Part shown: piece by piece, positions 51,922 to 60,390 of the stretch
How the letters are laid out: each line of letters begins with the position of its first letter
Position numbering within the stretch: the stretch's first letter is position 1
Source of the DNA: Effrenium voratum
Taxonomy: Eukaryota; Sar; Dinophyceae; Suessiales; Symbiodiniaceae
Direction: 5' to 3'
Assembly: GCA_963377175.1 (NCBI GenBank)
Contig: CAUJNA010003248.1
Location: 435,326 to 499,325, forward strand
Length of the DNA stretch: 64,000 nt
The notes under the pieces: model-generated
The model's database searches: none
Told to the model about the DNA's origin: nothing
Seen by the model: only the letters and a program-made list of their open reading frames with translations
Program-made: the position numbers and the translations under genes

Positions 51922-54900
51922 TCACGAAGCATACCTGTCCCCAATGGACAGCCTATGGGTACGTCGGCGGAACTCCTCGTCCAAGTTCTTCTGGGCTTCT
52001 CGTGCCCGGACACACTTCTTGTTGTAGTCCTCTGGCAACCAGTGCCCTTTCCGAAGGCACCAATCCAGCAGGGGTGTGTCGCATTTGTTCGGGTCGATGG
52101 CCGAGATGATGGCGCTCACGTTGACCGTGTAACCATTCTTGCCAAGGTTTAGGCCATCCCTCACGAATGATATATACTTACAGTTGAAAGCTAGTGCAAA
52201 ACATCTGAAAATAATATCACCCACCGGGTGCACTCGGTCCTTGACCAGGAGCTTCATTTCTTCCTTGGTGACATCGAGGATTCTCGCTGCAATCCACAGC
52301 TTGTAGAATGTGTAAAGTCCCTCGCATTTGCACACCATCATACGAATATATTCGTCACGCTCCTCAACCGATCGGAAGGCTCTTGTCCGAACATTCTCCG
52401 ATTGAGAAATCTTCGTTATTGTTGATGGCAAAAGTATACCTTCCTGATCATGCTCGGTGATGTTGGGGTACCTCTTGAAGTCATTGTGATAAGGGCAGCC
52501 CGGCCTCCCTTCGAGTCCGGCATTCATCGTTCTCTCCTCACCACCTTCAAACATCCCCCACATCTTGGACAGCTGGAGTGCGATAAATCCTGCCATGTAC
52601 TGAGCCTCACGCGGCTCGTCAAGGCAGATCGCCATCCGTTGGGAACTTATAATGTCCCGTGACGCCAGATCGGTGTCGCGGTAATGCCAACCGCTGTCTT
52701 CTTCTTCTGACGCATAGCCGGATGTATATCCTTGCGTGTCCATGTCGTCATCTTCTCCCGGAACTTCCTCCGCTTCGTCTTCATCCTCCTGTGCTGCCGC
52801 ATCGTGGTTAGCTTCTTCCTGTGCACGCCTGGCATCTCCAGAGACGTTGGGGTTTTGGTTGTCCTCCTCGTCATCGGATTTGATGTGAATGTAGTATCTT
52901 CCGATGGAGATCAGTTGTGCCTCGCACTCCAGGCATAAGCAGAAGCAGGTGGGGATCGCGGTCGCACATGATGGACATATCCGGCACCTCAGTCCTTCCC
53001 ATGTCTCGTCATTCAGGATGACGACTTTGCTGATTTCGTCCCGGACCTCGTTGACCTGTGCATTGAACTCTTCCATCTTGTTGATTCGATAGAGTTCGCA
53101 GGCACGATTAACCATGTCAACGATGTAGTGCAGATTATCGGCACCTGTCTCAGTCTCCGGCATCCTCTCGCTGATCTTTGCGACGTTCTGGAGGAACATC
53201 GCAGCCGACTCTTGGGAAGAGTTGACAAAGCCAGGGCAGATCTCGTTCTCCACACACTTCGAGTACGCCCTCTTGATGTCAGCGTACTCCAGGCGCTTCC
53301 CTCCATTGCTTTTGCCAATCCAAATGGACTTGACCTCATAGAACGGGATCACGTCAAAGACCATGAAAGTCCCATTAGCCGCGACTCCAGCCCCATACCG
53401 CGCGAGGGTTGCACTGGGAATATAGATGATCGCAATCGGATCCCCTCTCCTCACGTTCCGTAGCGTTGTCTTCGTCGCCACGTTCATCTCATCCCATGGA
53501 GCAAACGCCCCGAAGTGCAGTGCTAGCCTGTTGCCGCCATCGATTCCGCCGGGGACTAACCCACAGCGTACGATGCTTGGCAGGTTTTCCACATACGTCA
53601 CATGGAATGCTCCTCCGAGAGAATCACCCATTCTTGCGGAATACCTATTCGCCAGTGCGGATGAGCTCATGAATCCAAAATCACTGTGACCGGTTGTGAC
53701 TCGGATGCACCAAGGTCTGTACCATCCATCGCATCTGTTGAACATCCTGTCGATGTCGTCCCGATCCACGCCAGCTTCGGTCATTTCCTCCCTGGCTGCC
53801 CTCGTGTCGTTCGGGTTCATGATGCTCGGAAACCTTGCTGCCAAAACCTGGAATCTCGATTTTCTGCTTCCGGATTCCTGCCACTTGATCACCTCCATGA
53901 TGCCCATGTATCGTTTCGCTCTCGTGGTGTATGGTGGGAATATGTCGTTGTTCCGGTCGTCAATGACAGCATCAATGTCGACCCATCCACCCTCGTCGCA
54001 CCTGAAAGCACTTCCTCGGCAATTGCCGATCTTGTGTCGAAGGACTCTGCATAGGTCGTGAGATAGCTGGTTTGCTTGGTCCCTTGTAGTAAATACCGAG
54101 CGATCATCACCAATCCTGCATAGTGGAGCACCGTCGAAAGGAGCAATGCAGAAGTTGACACTCTTGCCAAGTTGCATCACGTCCACTTGCTCAAGGATTG
54201 CACCTTTGGGAAAGTATTTGGGGTCAACGATGGACGCATACGCCCATGGCAAGTGCACATCACTCACATCGCCATACTTCGGGATGTAGCACGGGATGGT
54301 GTCGCATCCCATCTCAAGCGTCTTCTTGAATGTCCTGCTGTCCCCGCACGGGTTGTAGGTGAGGTCGACGCCACCACATTGTAGCTCTCCTCCCTCAGCC
54401 GTGTCAGCCATCTCCACCAAATTAATAGTGTAGCTGTACATCTCAATTGTTTCTTTCCCTGCTTGTCCCCCTTTCTTTCTTTCCTTGGACGTTGATGAGG
54501 ACGGTTCCTCCGTATCCCCCATGTCTTCATCAGATGAAACAGGGTCACTGCTGAGTAGCTCACGGAGCACCTTCATCGCCTTCTCATTTCCAGCAGCCTC
54601 CTCAATGTCCTTGCAGTCGCCGTCGTGGGCCAGGTTCGCGCACTTCTTACAGATCCCCATATCTCCCATGCACTTCTCCATTGACTCCAGGAATCCTAGT
54701 GCCGCTCTCCGCCCGTCGATCACTCGCTGCTTCTTGTCTTCCTTCTCAGTATTGGTTTGAGAACTTCGACTCGGGTCTGGTGCTTGACCAAGACCCTCAT
54801 CTTCGCCCTCCGTGGCCTTTCTCTTGGAACCTTGTGCAGAGGGCTCGGTGATCAGGGATCGTGGATGTCTGGGCTTGACCTTGTTCATGATGTCAAGCAC

Positions 54901-57900
54901 CTCCTTCGTGGGCACGCCGAGCTGTGCGGACGGTCTGTTCCGCTTTCTGTTCTGGCCCGTCGTGTGGGTCACGTTCCCAGCGAGGTGTCGCACTATTGAC
55001 TGCTCGAACTCCCTCTTGATCTTCCATGCATCCTTCCACAGTGGCAGTTCGTGCTGGAAGTACGACATCACCTCAAAGAATCCCAACACCATCTCGACGA
55101 CGTCTCCCAAGGATTCCTCGTTCGTGGTTTGTCCCAGGAGTTCATACATCGTTCCTTGGTCGAGCACACTCTTGATCCAGGACGAATATGCCACATTGCC
55201 AAGATCCTTGCCTATCAAGAAGATGGACATCCTCTCCTCGACTCCCTCGGAATTCTTGCACACGATCACATCCCGGGATGCGCACAATTGCTTCCCGTGA
55301 CCGTTGTTGTAGAACTGCGCTGCTTGATCCACAGTCATGCTCACGAATCCCACGTGAGAAAGCTCCTTCTTCAGCCTTGAATACACGAGCTCCCGTATGA
55401 TCGTGATCATGGCCTGGATATTGTTGACGTCCACCATGAGGTTTTGAAGGTCGGGGATTGCCACCACGCATTCCGCGAAGAGGCGCGTGTACATTTTCTT
55501 CCCCTCGATAGACATTGCAACACCGTTCGTGTCCGCGTTCCAGTTCGCGCAACAGTTCACGCAAGAAGAGGGATTGTACTTCGAATTCGGTCCGAGCACC
55601 TTCGACTTGCTCATCTGCATCTCTTTAGCGCAAAGTTCGCAGATAAACTTGCTGAGCTCCGTGACCGTATACCATCGAAGACGTTGATCACCGACATCGG
55701 CTTTCCCAAAAGCATCCTGCTCGCCGTGTCCTTCATCTTGCTGCTCTTGTTTCCTCTTCGACTGTGCAGTGAAGGTCGGCTTGTACTCGAATTTCACCTT
55801 CGATTCCTCCATGTTCTTCGGGATGTTGAATCGAAGGTCGGGCTCGTTTATGCACGTCCCCTCCAGCTCACACACAAACGCGTTGCTTGGTGCGACCGCA
55901 TCGATGGATTTCTCAATCAGCAGTCGCTTCAGGAGGAAGTGTTGCAAGTTCGAGCTCCCAGGGATCTTGTAGTTCTTTCCTGTGAGCGCATGGACCACGC
56001 GCCACAGGCGATCGTTCTCGGTCACCAGCGCGCCTGCCGCCTTGCAGATCTCGCTAACCTTGTTGGCGATCGTCCCCAAGTCCCCTCTTCCACCATGGAA
56101 AGCAACATCGCGATTCACGCACACCACGACCAGGCCCTTGCATGTGTTGACGAGGTCAGATATCGCCTTCTGCAGGGAGTCGATGATGGGGTTGGCGGTC
56201 ACCTGCCATCCGCATCCTCTCATGCACACCCAATCATATAGCGACATCCAGATGTGCACCGACATTGGTGAGTCATCCATGTCTCGCCTCCGCCGTTCAG
56301 CGATGAGCTTATCCAGCTTCTGCAATCGGGAGATGATATTCAACGTGTCGTTGGGTGAGGAGACTTGCTCACTCGACCCATAGTATGATCTCTCCTCGAT
56401 GTTTGTCCATCCCTGTTCGTTGACCATCATCTGGAAGGTCTTCGTGCTCCCTTTCGAGTTGACGGCCCTCAGGGGCCAATCCAGGACCAAGAAGCTCTTC
56501 TTGTGGATCATCATGTCGCGAATCGTCGCCTCGCCAATGGGGCTCCTCTTCTGCCTATTGATAATCCGGTTCAACTGTCCAGGTGCGTTGTCCGGGTTCT
56601 TCTCCGCCTGAATCAACGCGTTGATGGCTTTGGCGCCCGGAAGGCGTCCAGTAATCAAGCATCCTGTTTGGGCACACAAGAAAGCATACAGCTGTAGCCA
56701 TGCCGCATTTCCCTTCCCAACATAGGAAAGAATGATCTTCTCCGCGCTGGTCTTCTCCTCGAAGTGCAATAGCGAAGAGGTCAGGCATCTCAGCATACAC
56801 TCCCAATATGTTGCGTTCTTGCCTTCTGCAAGACACGGCCCAAATACAGTTTGTATGATTGGGTACCCCGTATTGTTGTCTATGTTGAATTTCACATTGA
56901 CAGTCGCTCCGCCCAAAGTGGTACCCCCTTCGAATGAAGTGTAGGTATCGTGTCCAGCAGTTGGGTTGATAATTACCCATCTGTCGTCGTCACCGCCAGA
57001 GTTCATTCGGAAAATGGAGTCGATGATCTCGTTGTCGATCTTGACAGCATCGCTGGCTTGCGACCCCCCACTTGGAGCTCCCGGCTGGGGGACTGACCCA
57101 CCAGCGGTTTGACTCCTTTGCCCGGAGCTTGATGCCGACTTCTGCTGTCGCTCCGTCTTCCGTGGCGGCTCCGTCTTCGATGAGCCCATCACCCACCATG
57201 TCGGCTCTTCCCCAACCACGAAATCCTCGGGGTACTTCTCCAGTTCCCTCTCGATTTCATGAATCGTGCAGTATTTATTCTGGAAGAATTCGATCATGAC
57301 GTCCTTCTCGGCCTTCTTCTCGATCTCCTTCATCCAGCTTACCCACTTGCGCCGATCTTGGTTCTCAGCGGCCCTGTCAGCCGCGTGCGGTGCCAAACTG
57401 ATGGAGTTGATGTTCATCGCAGGCAGCTTCGACTCATAGATCATATCGATGCACCATAGGAAATCCCTGGCGTACTCAATCTCCCGGTAGAGATCGTTCA
57501 GCTCCCTTTTGTCTGGACGGAAATAAGCTGTATACGACTGATCTTTGGAGTCCTTCTCACCGAGCAATGGCTGCAATCTCCTCATGATGAACGATACGCA
57601 CATGAGCGAATTGACCGCCCCGATGCACGCATCAGAGATGTCACTGGGGGTTGACCCACAGATCATCCAGCGCAATAGGTTGTTCTGGCTGGCATTCTCA
57701 TCCCTCCTCAGTGCATATGCGAGGTTCTTCATCGATGCCTGCAGCTCATTCTGGTAGACCAACCCAAGGTCCCAATTCTTCTGGTAGTCGTCCTTGGAAC
57801 CACGACCGTAGGAGTCGATCTTGGGAGCCTTGATCACGCTCAACGTGAACACTTTCCCCCAGTTTCGATCTCTGTACTTTGCAATTCTCCGATCGTGCCT

Positions 57901-58750
57901 CTCAAACTCTGCAGTCGTCTGGAACTCCTCGGAGCTCCTCCACCTTCTCGATGACGATGCCCTAGATGACTCGTCGCTGATGAATTCTTTGTACACCTCC
58001 CCAACCGGGGTGTTCTGGTGGAATGCAGCTTTGAACGACCGTTCATCGTTGTCCTCGGCCACGCCTAGTGCGAGATCCCAGATGTTCGCGATTGATCTCA
58101 ACATATCCGCCCCTTCCATGCAGTACTTGGTTACGTTGAGCAACTCGGGGTTCTTCGCCAGCATCGTTGCCTCACCGCAAAGTTGGTTCAGCGCCGACAC
58201 GATCTTCTTTCCCTTGCTGCAGAATTCCCTCCATCCAAGCATGCATTCGTCGGCAGAAAGCTGTCCGAAAACTTTGCTGATGAACTCTAAGGCAACCCTC
58301 ATAGACTGCCCTTCACCTTTCATCATCCCGCGGCCCTTGGCAGAGTAGTACGCAGAGTATGCATAAATAGCGGGGACGCCTATGTCCTCGATCCACTTCA
58401 CGCACATACCCAGGTCGCTGCTCATCTCCATCCTCTTGGGTATCCTCTTGCCTTCCTCGATGGCGTTCTTCACCAAATTTCCCAAGAAGATTGCTGCTTG
58501 CCTAGATTTCCCAACAGGCACGCAGAAGAACTCATTTGCATTGACGACATTCGGATTGGCAGTCATCTTGATGATATTCTCCAGACCCAGGAAAATCCAA
58601 AATAAGCAGCTGCAAATGAAGCCACGGAATTGTCCCAATGCGATCCCAGCTTCAGATTGAGGTGACGAACTCGTCCAGCTCCTCCTTGAAGCTTGGGGTT
58701 CGGGACTGACCCAGCTCCCCGTATGCACCAGAGGTTCGGGACTGACCCAG
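51888..58750 (-). repeat. Dispersed 12-mer TGGGTCAGTCCC, four copies
   Basis: Exact copies (plus-strand GGGACTGACCCA) occur at 51888-51899, 57089-57100, 58703-58714 and 58739-58750. A near copy (GGGGTTGACCCAC) lies at about 57647. One is just after the stop of the giant ORF and two are just before the internal ATG at 58566, so they bracket its non-copia part. Confidence 0.8.
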
Positions 58751-60390
58751 CACCTCGGTTGTGCAGTTGGGGTGGTGCAGATTTCGCTCGCAGTAGCTTG
58801 GTGCTTCCGCGATCTCCTTCGCGTAATGCAAGCAAGAGCGAGTTTCAACGGTGCCGGTTTGAGGCACCTTGCTCGAGCACGAAAACGGCGAAGGATCACA
58901 CCCACAATTATAGACGTGTACAACTGGGTTTCTTTGGTTTCACGACCAGCACAAGGTCCATGCTCATGGTTTCCATTGCATTTCTTAGACAACGAGCCAC
59001 CAAGTTCAAAGTTCCATGATACAACTCTCCATGGTTTCTTGATTGGCATGGGTTTCTTTGCATATCTTTGTTTCAAGCCATAGCGACACCCATCAAACTC
59101 GTGACTAGTCCCATCATGCACGACCTCATGCAGTCTCTCATCTTTCCAATAATCACAACTTCCAGGCAACTCAAACAAAATCGCAGCTCGTTTTGTCATG
59201 GCATGCCGTTTAATTTCAACGAACCGTTCAAATAATCTCCAAAATTCTCTTTGTTTGGCCTCGATTTTCTCTGCGGTGTCAATGCCGCGAGTCTTGTTGA
59301 GGCGTGCCCATGATGATCCCCCCGTGCAAGGCCCGGCGAAGAACAACAAATCGGAAGGTTTGGTAAGCACATGTCTGGCGATTCTCCCCCCGTACTCGCT
59401 CAGTAAGTCATCAACCAGAGTTATGGTGACAACCTGCGGCCCGTCATGGCGGGCAAGAGCAGTGAACCAGTTACGTGGTTCGGAACATGCCATCAGCACG
59501 ATGGGCCGAGCCAAGTCAACACTGTAAAGAGTGACGACTGTGCGAGTTCTCATACCAGGAAGCGAGACATGAACAGGAGCGCGAAGCACACCACCGTCAT
59601 GTTTGACCATCGCGAGTTCAATACCCGGCGCTAACTGTGGCTTGTGCTTCACCGCAATGCGATACGGAACAAAACAACGACCAGGGACAAGCTGCTCGTG
59701 ATTGATATGCAGACAACGCATGAGCAATTTCAATCGGAGCAACGTTTCCAAAGCAAGGTCGTTAACACACTTCAACTCTATGCGCTCGTTCGACAGTTCT
59801 TCAACAAATGCGGCCAGCACGGACTGCATGTCAACATCCCCGGACCCGACGTGAATTGGTCGTGGCCGTGGAGACCGTTCCCGCGCCGGTGCAGCGACCG
59901 GTACGGGATGAAACTGCCAAACTGCGCGTTCAACCCAACCATCAATTCGCACACATTGTAGCCCCGGGTCAACTCTATCCTCAACTTTGAGCCATGACCC
60001 ATTCTTCAGAAACCAAGTGGAACGAAGCCACTTGCTCCCAAACGGTGTCATAACCGCGAGTGGAGGTTTCACACGCATCAATCTGGGTCCCTTGGCAACA
60101 ACAACCGGATCATGTCCTTCATGCTCATGCAATCCCTCTTTGGATGTTAATCCAGACCACCATAGGTCCGGGGGCATGATCGGTATGTGTGTGTACGGAA
60201 ATGTTGGAACTCCGTCAACTGTCCCCGAAGCGGTCTGCATGGTCCCCTTTATGGGATCACACGTGGGTGTGAGCGCCTTGAGGGTATCCGGGTCAGACAG
60301 CAAGCTCGGGTCAAGTAGACCAATCTGCAAACATGCATGTTTCCATTTGCGCCCATCATTGAACGCCTTGGTGTAAATATCGGCCGCCAT
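51922..60390 (-). CDS. Giant ORF: copia tail fused to KptA-bearing polyprotein
   Basis: 2,822 codons without a stop. Residues 1-500 are the copia RNase H end (MAADIYTKAF) plus a tail domain (PCTGGSSW, 346-485). Residues 543-563 contain two WVSPEP repeats. An internal ATG at 58566 (M609, MTANPNVVNANEFF) may be the start of a separate 2,214-residue protein. That part holds helical regions of unknown fold (609-1060), a Ser/Gln/Pro linker (about 1070-1115), an unknown globular region, Cys clusters (CELCAKEM near 1580, CVNCCANW near 1610, CKKCANLAHDGDC near 1915), a KptA/Tpt1 domain (about 2100-2355), a further Cys cluster (CRICPSC...CFCLCLEC, about 2468-2490) and an acidic tail. No integrase, RT or capsid signature is seen after 609. 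Open length and ordinary composition argue for recent selection. Confidence 0.75.
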   Translation of the reverse strand: MAADIYTKAFNDGRKWKHACLQIGLLDPSLLSDPDTLKALTPTCDPIKGTMQTASGTVDGVPTFPYTHIPIMPPDLWWSGLTSKEGLHEHEGHDPVVVAKGPRLMRVKPPLAVMTPFGSKWLRSTWFLKNGSWLKVEDRVDPGLQCVRIDGWVERAVWQFHPVPVAAPARERSPRPRPIHVGSGDVDMQSVLAAFVEELSNERIELKCVNDLALETLLRLKLLMRCLHINHEQLVPGRCFVPYRIAVKHKPQLAPGIELAMVKHDGGVLRAPVHVSLPGMRTRTVVTLYSVDLARPIVLMACSEPRNWFTALARHDGPQVVTITLVDDLLSEYGGRIARHVLTKPSDLLFFAGPCTGGSSWARLNKTRGIDTAEKIEAKQREFWRLFERFVEIKRHAMTKRAAILFELPGSCDYWKDERLHEVVHDGTSHEFDGCRYGLKQRYAKKPMPIKKPWRVVSWNFELGGSLSKKCNGNHEHGPCAGRETKETQLYTSIIVGVILRRFRARARCLKPAPLKLALACITRRRSRKHQATASEICTTPTAQPRCWVSPEPLVHTGSWVSPEPQASRRSWTSSSPQSEAGIALGQFRGFICSCLFWIFLGLENIIKMTANPNVVNANEFFCVPVGKSRQAAIFLGNLVKNAIEEGKRIPKRMEMSSDLGMCVKWIEDIGVPAIYAYSAYYSAKGRGMMKGEGQSMRVALEFISKVFGQLSADECMLGWREFCSKGKKIVSALNQLCGEATMLAKNPELLNVTKYCMEGADMLRSIANIWDLALGVAEDNDERSFKAAFHQNTPVGEVYKEFISDESSRASSSRRWRSSEEFQTTAEFERHDRRIAKYRDRNWGKVFTLSVIKAPKIDSYGRGSKDDYQKNWDLGLVYQNELQASMKNLAYALRRDENASQNNLLRWMICGSTPSDISDACIGAVNSLMCVSFIMRRLQPLLGEKDSKDQSYTAYFRPDKRELNDLYREIEYARDFLWCIDMIYESKLPAMNINSISLAPHAADRAAENQDRRKWVSWMKEIEKKAEKDVMIEFFQNKYCTIHEIERELEKYPEDFVVGEEPTWWVMGSSKTEPPRKTERQQKSASSSGQRSQTAGGSVPQPGAPSGGSQASDAVKIDNEIIDSIFRMNSGGDDDRWVIINPTAGHDTYTSFEGGTTLGGATVNVKFNIDNNTGYPIIQTVFGPCLAEGKNATYWECMLRCLTSSLLHFEEKTSAEKIILSYVGKGNAAWLQLYAFLCAQTGCLITGRLPGAKAINALIQAEKNPDNAPGQLNRIINRQKRSPIGEATIRDMMIHKKSFLVLDWPLRAVNSKGSTKTFQMMVNEQGWTNIEERSYYGSSEQVSSPNDTLNIISRLQKLDKLIAERRRRDMDDSPMSVHIWMSLYDWVCMRGCGWQVTANPIIDSLQKAISDLVNTCKGLVVVCVNRDVAFHGGRGDLGTIANKVSEICKAAGALVTENDRLWRVVHALTGKNYKIPGSSNLQHFLLKRLLIEKSIDAVAPSNAFVCELEGTCINEPDLRFNIPKNMEESKVKFEYKPTFTAQSKRKQEQQDEGHGEQDAFGKADVGDQRLRWYTVTELSKFICELCAKEMQMSKSKVLGPNSKYNPSSCVNCCANWNADTNGVAMSIEGKKMYTRLFAECVVAIPDLQNLMVDVNNIQAMITIIRELVYSRLKKELSHVGFVSMTVDQAAQFYNNGHGKQLCASRDVIVCKNSEGVEERMSIFLIGKDLGNVAYSSWIKSVLDQGTMYELLGQTTNEESLGDVVEMVLGFFEVMSYFQHELPLWKDAWKIKREFEQSIVRHLAGNVTHTTGQNRKRNRPSAQLGVPTKEVLDIMNKVKPRHPRSLITEPSAQGSKRKATEGEDEGLGQAPDPSRSSQTNTEKEDKKQRVIDGRRAALGFLESMEKCMGDMGICKKCANLAHDGDCKDIEEAAGNEKAMKVLRELLSSDPVSSDEDMGDTEEPSSSTSKERKKGGQAGKETIEMYSYTINLVEMADTAEGGELQCGGVDLTYNPCGDSRTFKKTLEMGCDTIPCYIPKYGDVSDVHLPWAYASIVDPKYFPKGAILEQVDVMQLGKSVNFCIAPFDGAPLCRIGDDRSVFTTRDQANQLSHDLCRVLRHKIGNCRGSAFRCDEGGWVDIDAVIDDRNNDIFPPYTTRAKRYMGIMEVIKWQESGSRKSRFQVLAARFPSIMNPNDTRAAREEMTEAGVDRDDIDRMFNRCDGWYRPWCIRVTTGHSDFGFMSSSALANRYSARMGDSLGGAFHVTYVENLPSIVRCGLVPGGIDGGNRLALHFGAFAPWDEMNVATKTTLRNVRRGDPIAIIYIPSATLARYGAGVAANGTFMVFDVIPFYEVKSIWIGKSNGGKRLEYADIKRAYSKCVENEICPGFVNSSQESAAMFLQNVAKISERMPETETGADNLHYIVDMVNRACELYRINKMEEFNAQVNEVRDEISKVVILNDETWEGLRCRICPSCATAIPTCFCLCLECEAQLISIGRYYIHIKSDDEEDNQNPNVSGDARRAQEEANHDAAAQEDEDEAEEVPGEDDDMDTQGYTSGYASEEEDSGWHYRDTDLASRDIISSQRMAICLDEPREAQYMAGFIALQLSKMWGMFEGGEERTMNAGLEGRPGCPYHNDFKRYPNITEHDQEGILLPSTITKISQSENVRTRAFRSVEERDEYIRMMVCKCEGLYTFYKLWIAARILDVTKEEMKLLVKDRVHPVGDIIFRCFALAFNCKYISFVRDGLNLGKNGYTVNVSAIISAIDPNKCDTPLLDWCLRKGHWLPEDYNKKCVRAREAQKNLDEEFRRRTHRLSIGDRYAS
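53340..54090 (-). other. KptA/Tpt1 RNA 2'-phosphotransferase domain
   Basis: Residues about 2100-2355 of the giant ORF follow the family from end to end: LSHDLCRVLRHK (R2118, H2119), CDEGGWVDIDAVI, IRVTTGHSDFGF (R2230, H2235), GAFHVTYVENLPSIVRCGLV (H2263, family HGT), RLALHFGAF (H2292), GDPIAIIYI and TFMVFDVIPFYEV. KptA/Tpt1 moves an RNA 2'-phosphate to NAD+; some members ADP-ribosylate 5'-phosphate RNA or DNA ends. Catalytic Arg/His positions I could place are kept; I did not assign the last conserved Arg. HGT reads HVT here. Insertions are present around 2145-2225. Confidence 0.85.
58930..59360 (-). other. PCTGGS tail domain of copia, methyltransferase-like motifs
   Basis: Residues about 346-485 of the giant ORF read LLFFAGPCTGGSSW, then AAILFELPGSCDYW, EFDGCRYGL, KKPWRVVSW and KKCNGNHEHGPC. 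From memory this domain is common at the C-terminus of dinoflagellate copia polyproteins. The PC, ExP...W, DxCxxG, KxW and CxxxHxH order parallels the methyltransferase-like domain of the two DIRS-like copies. Motif I is not seen. Confidence 0.6.
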
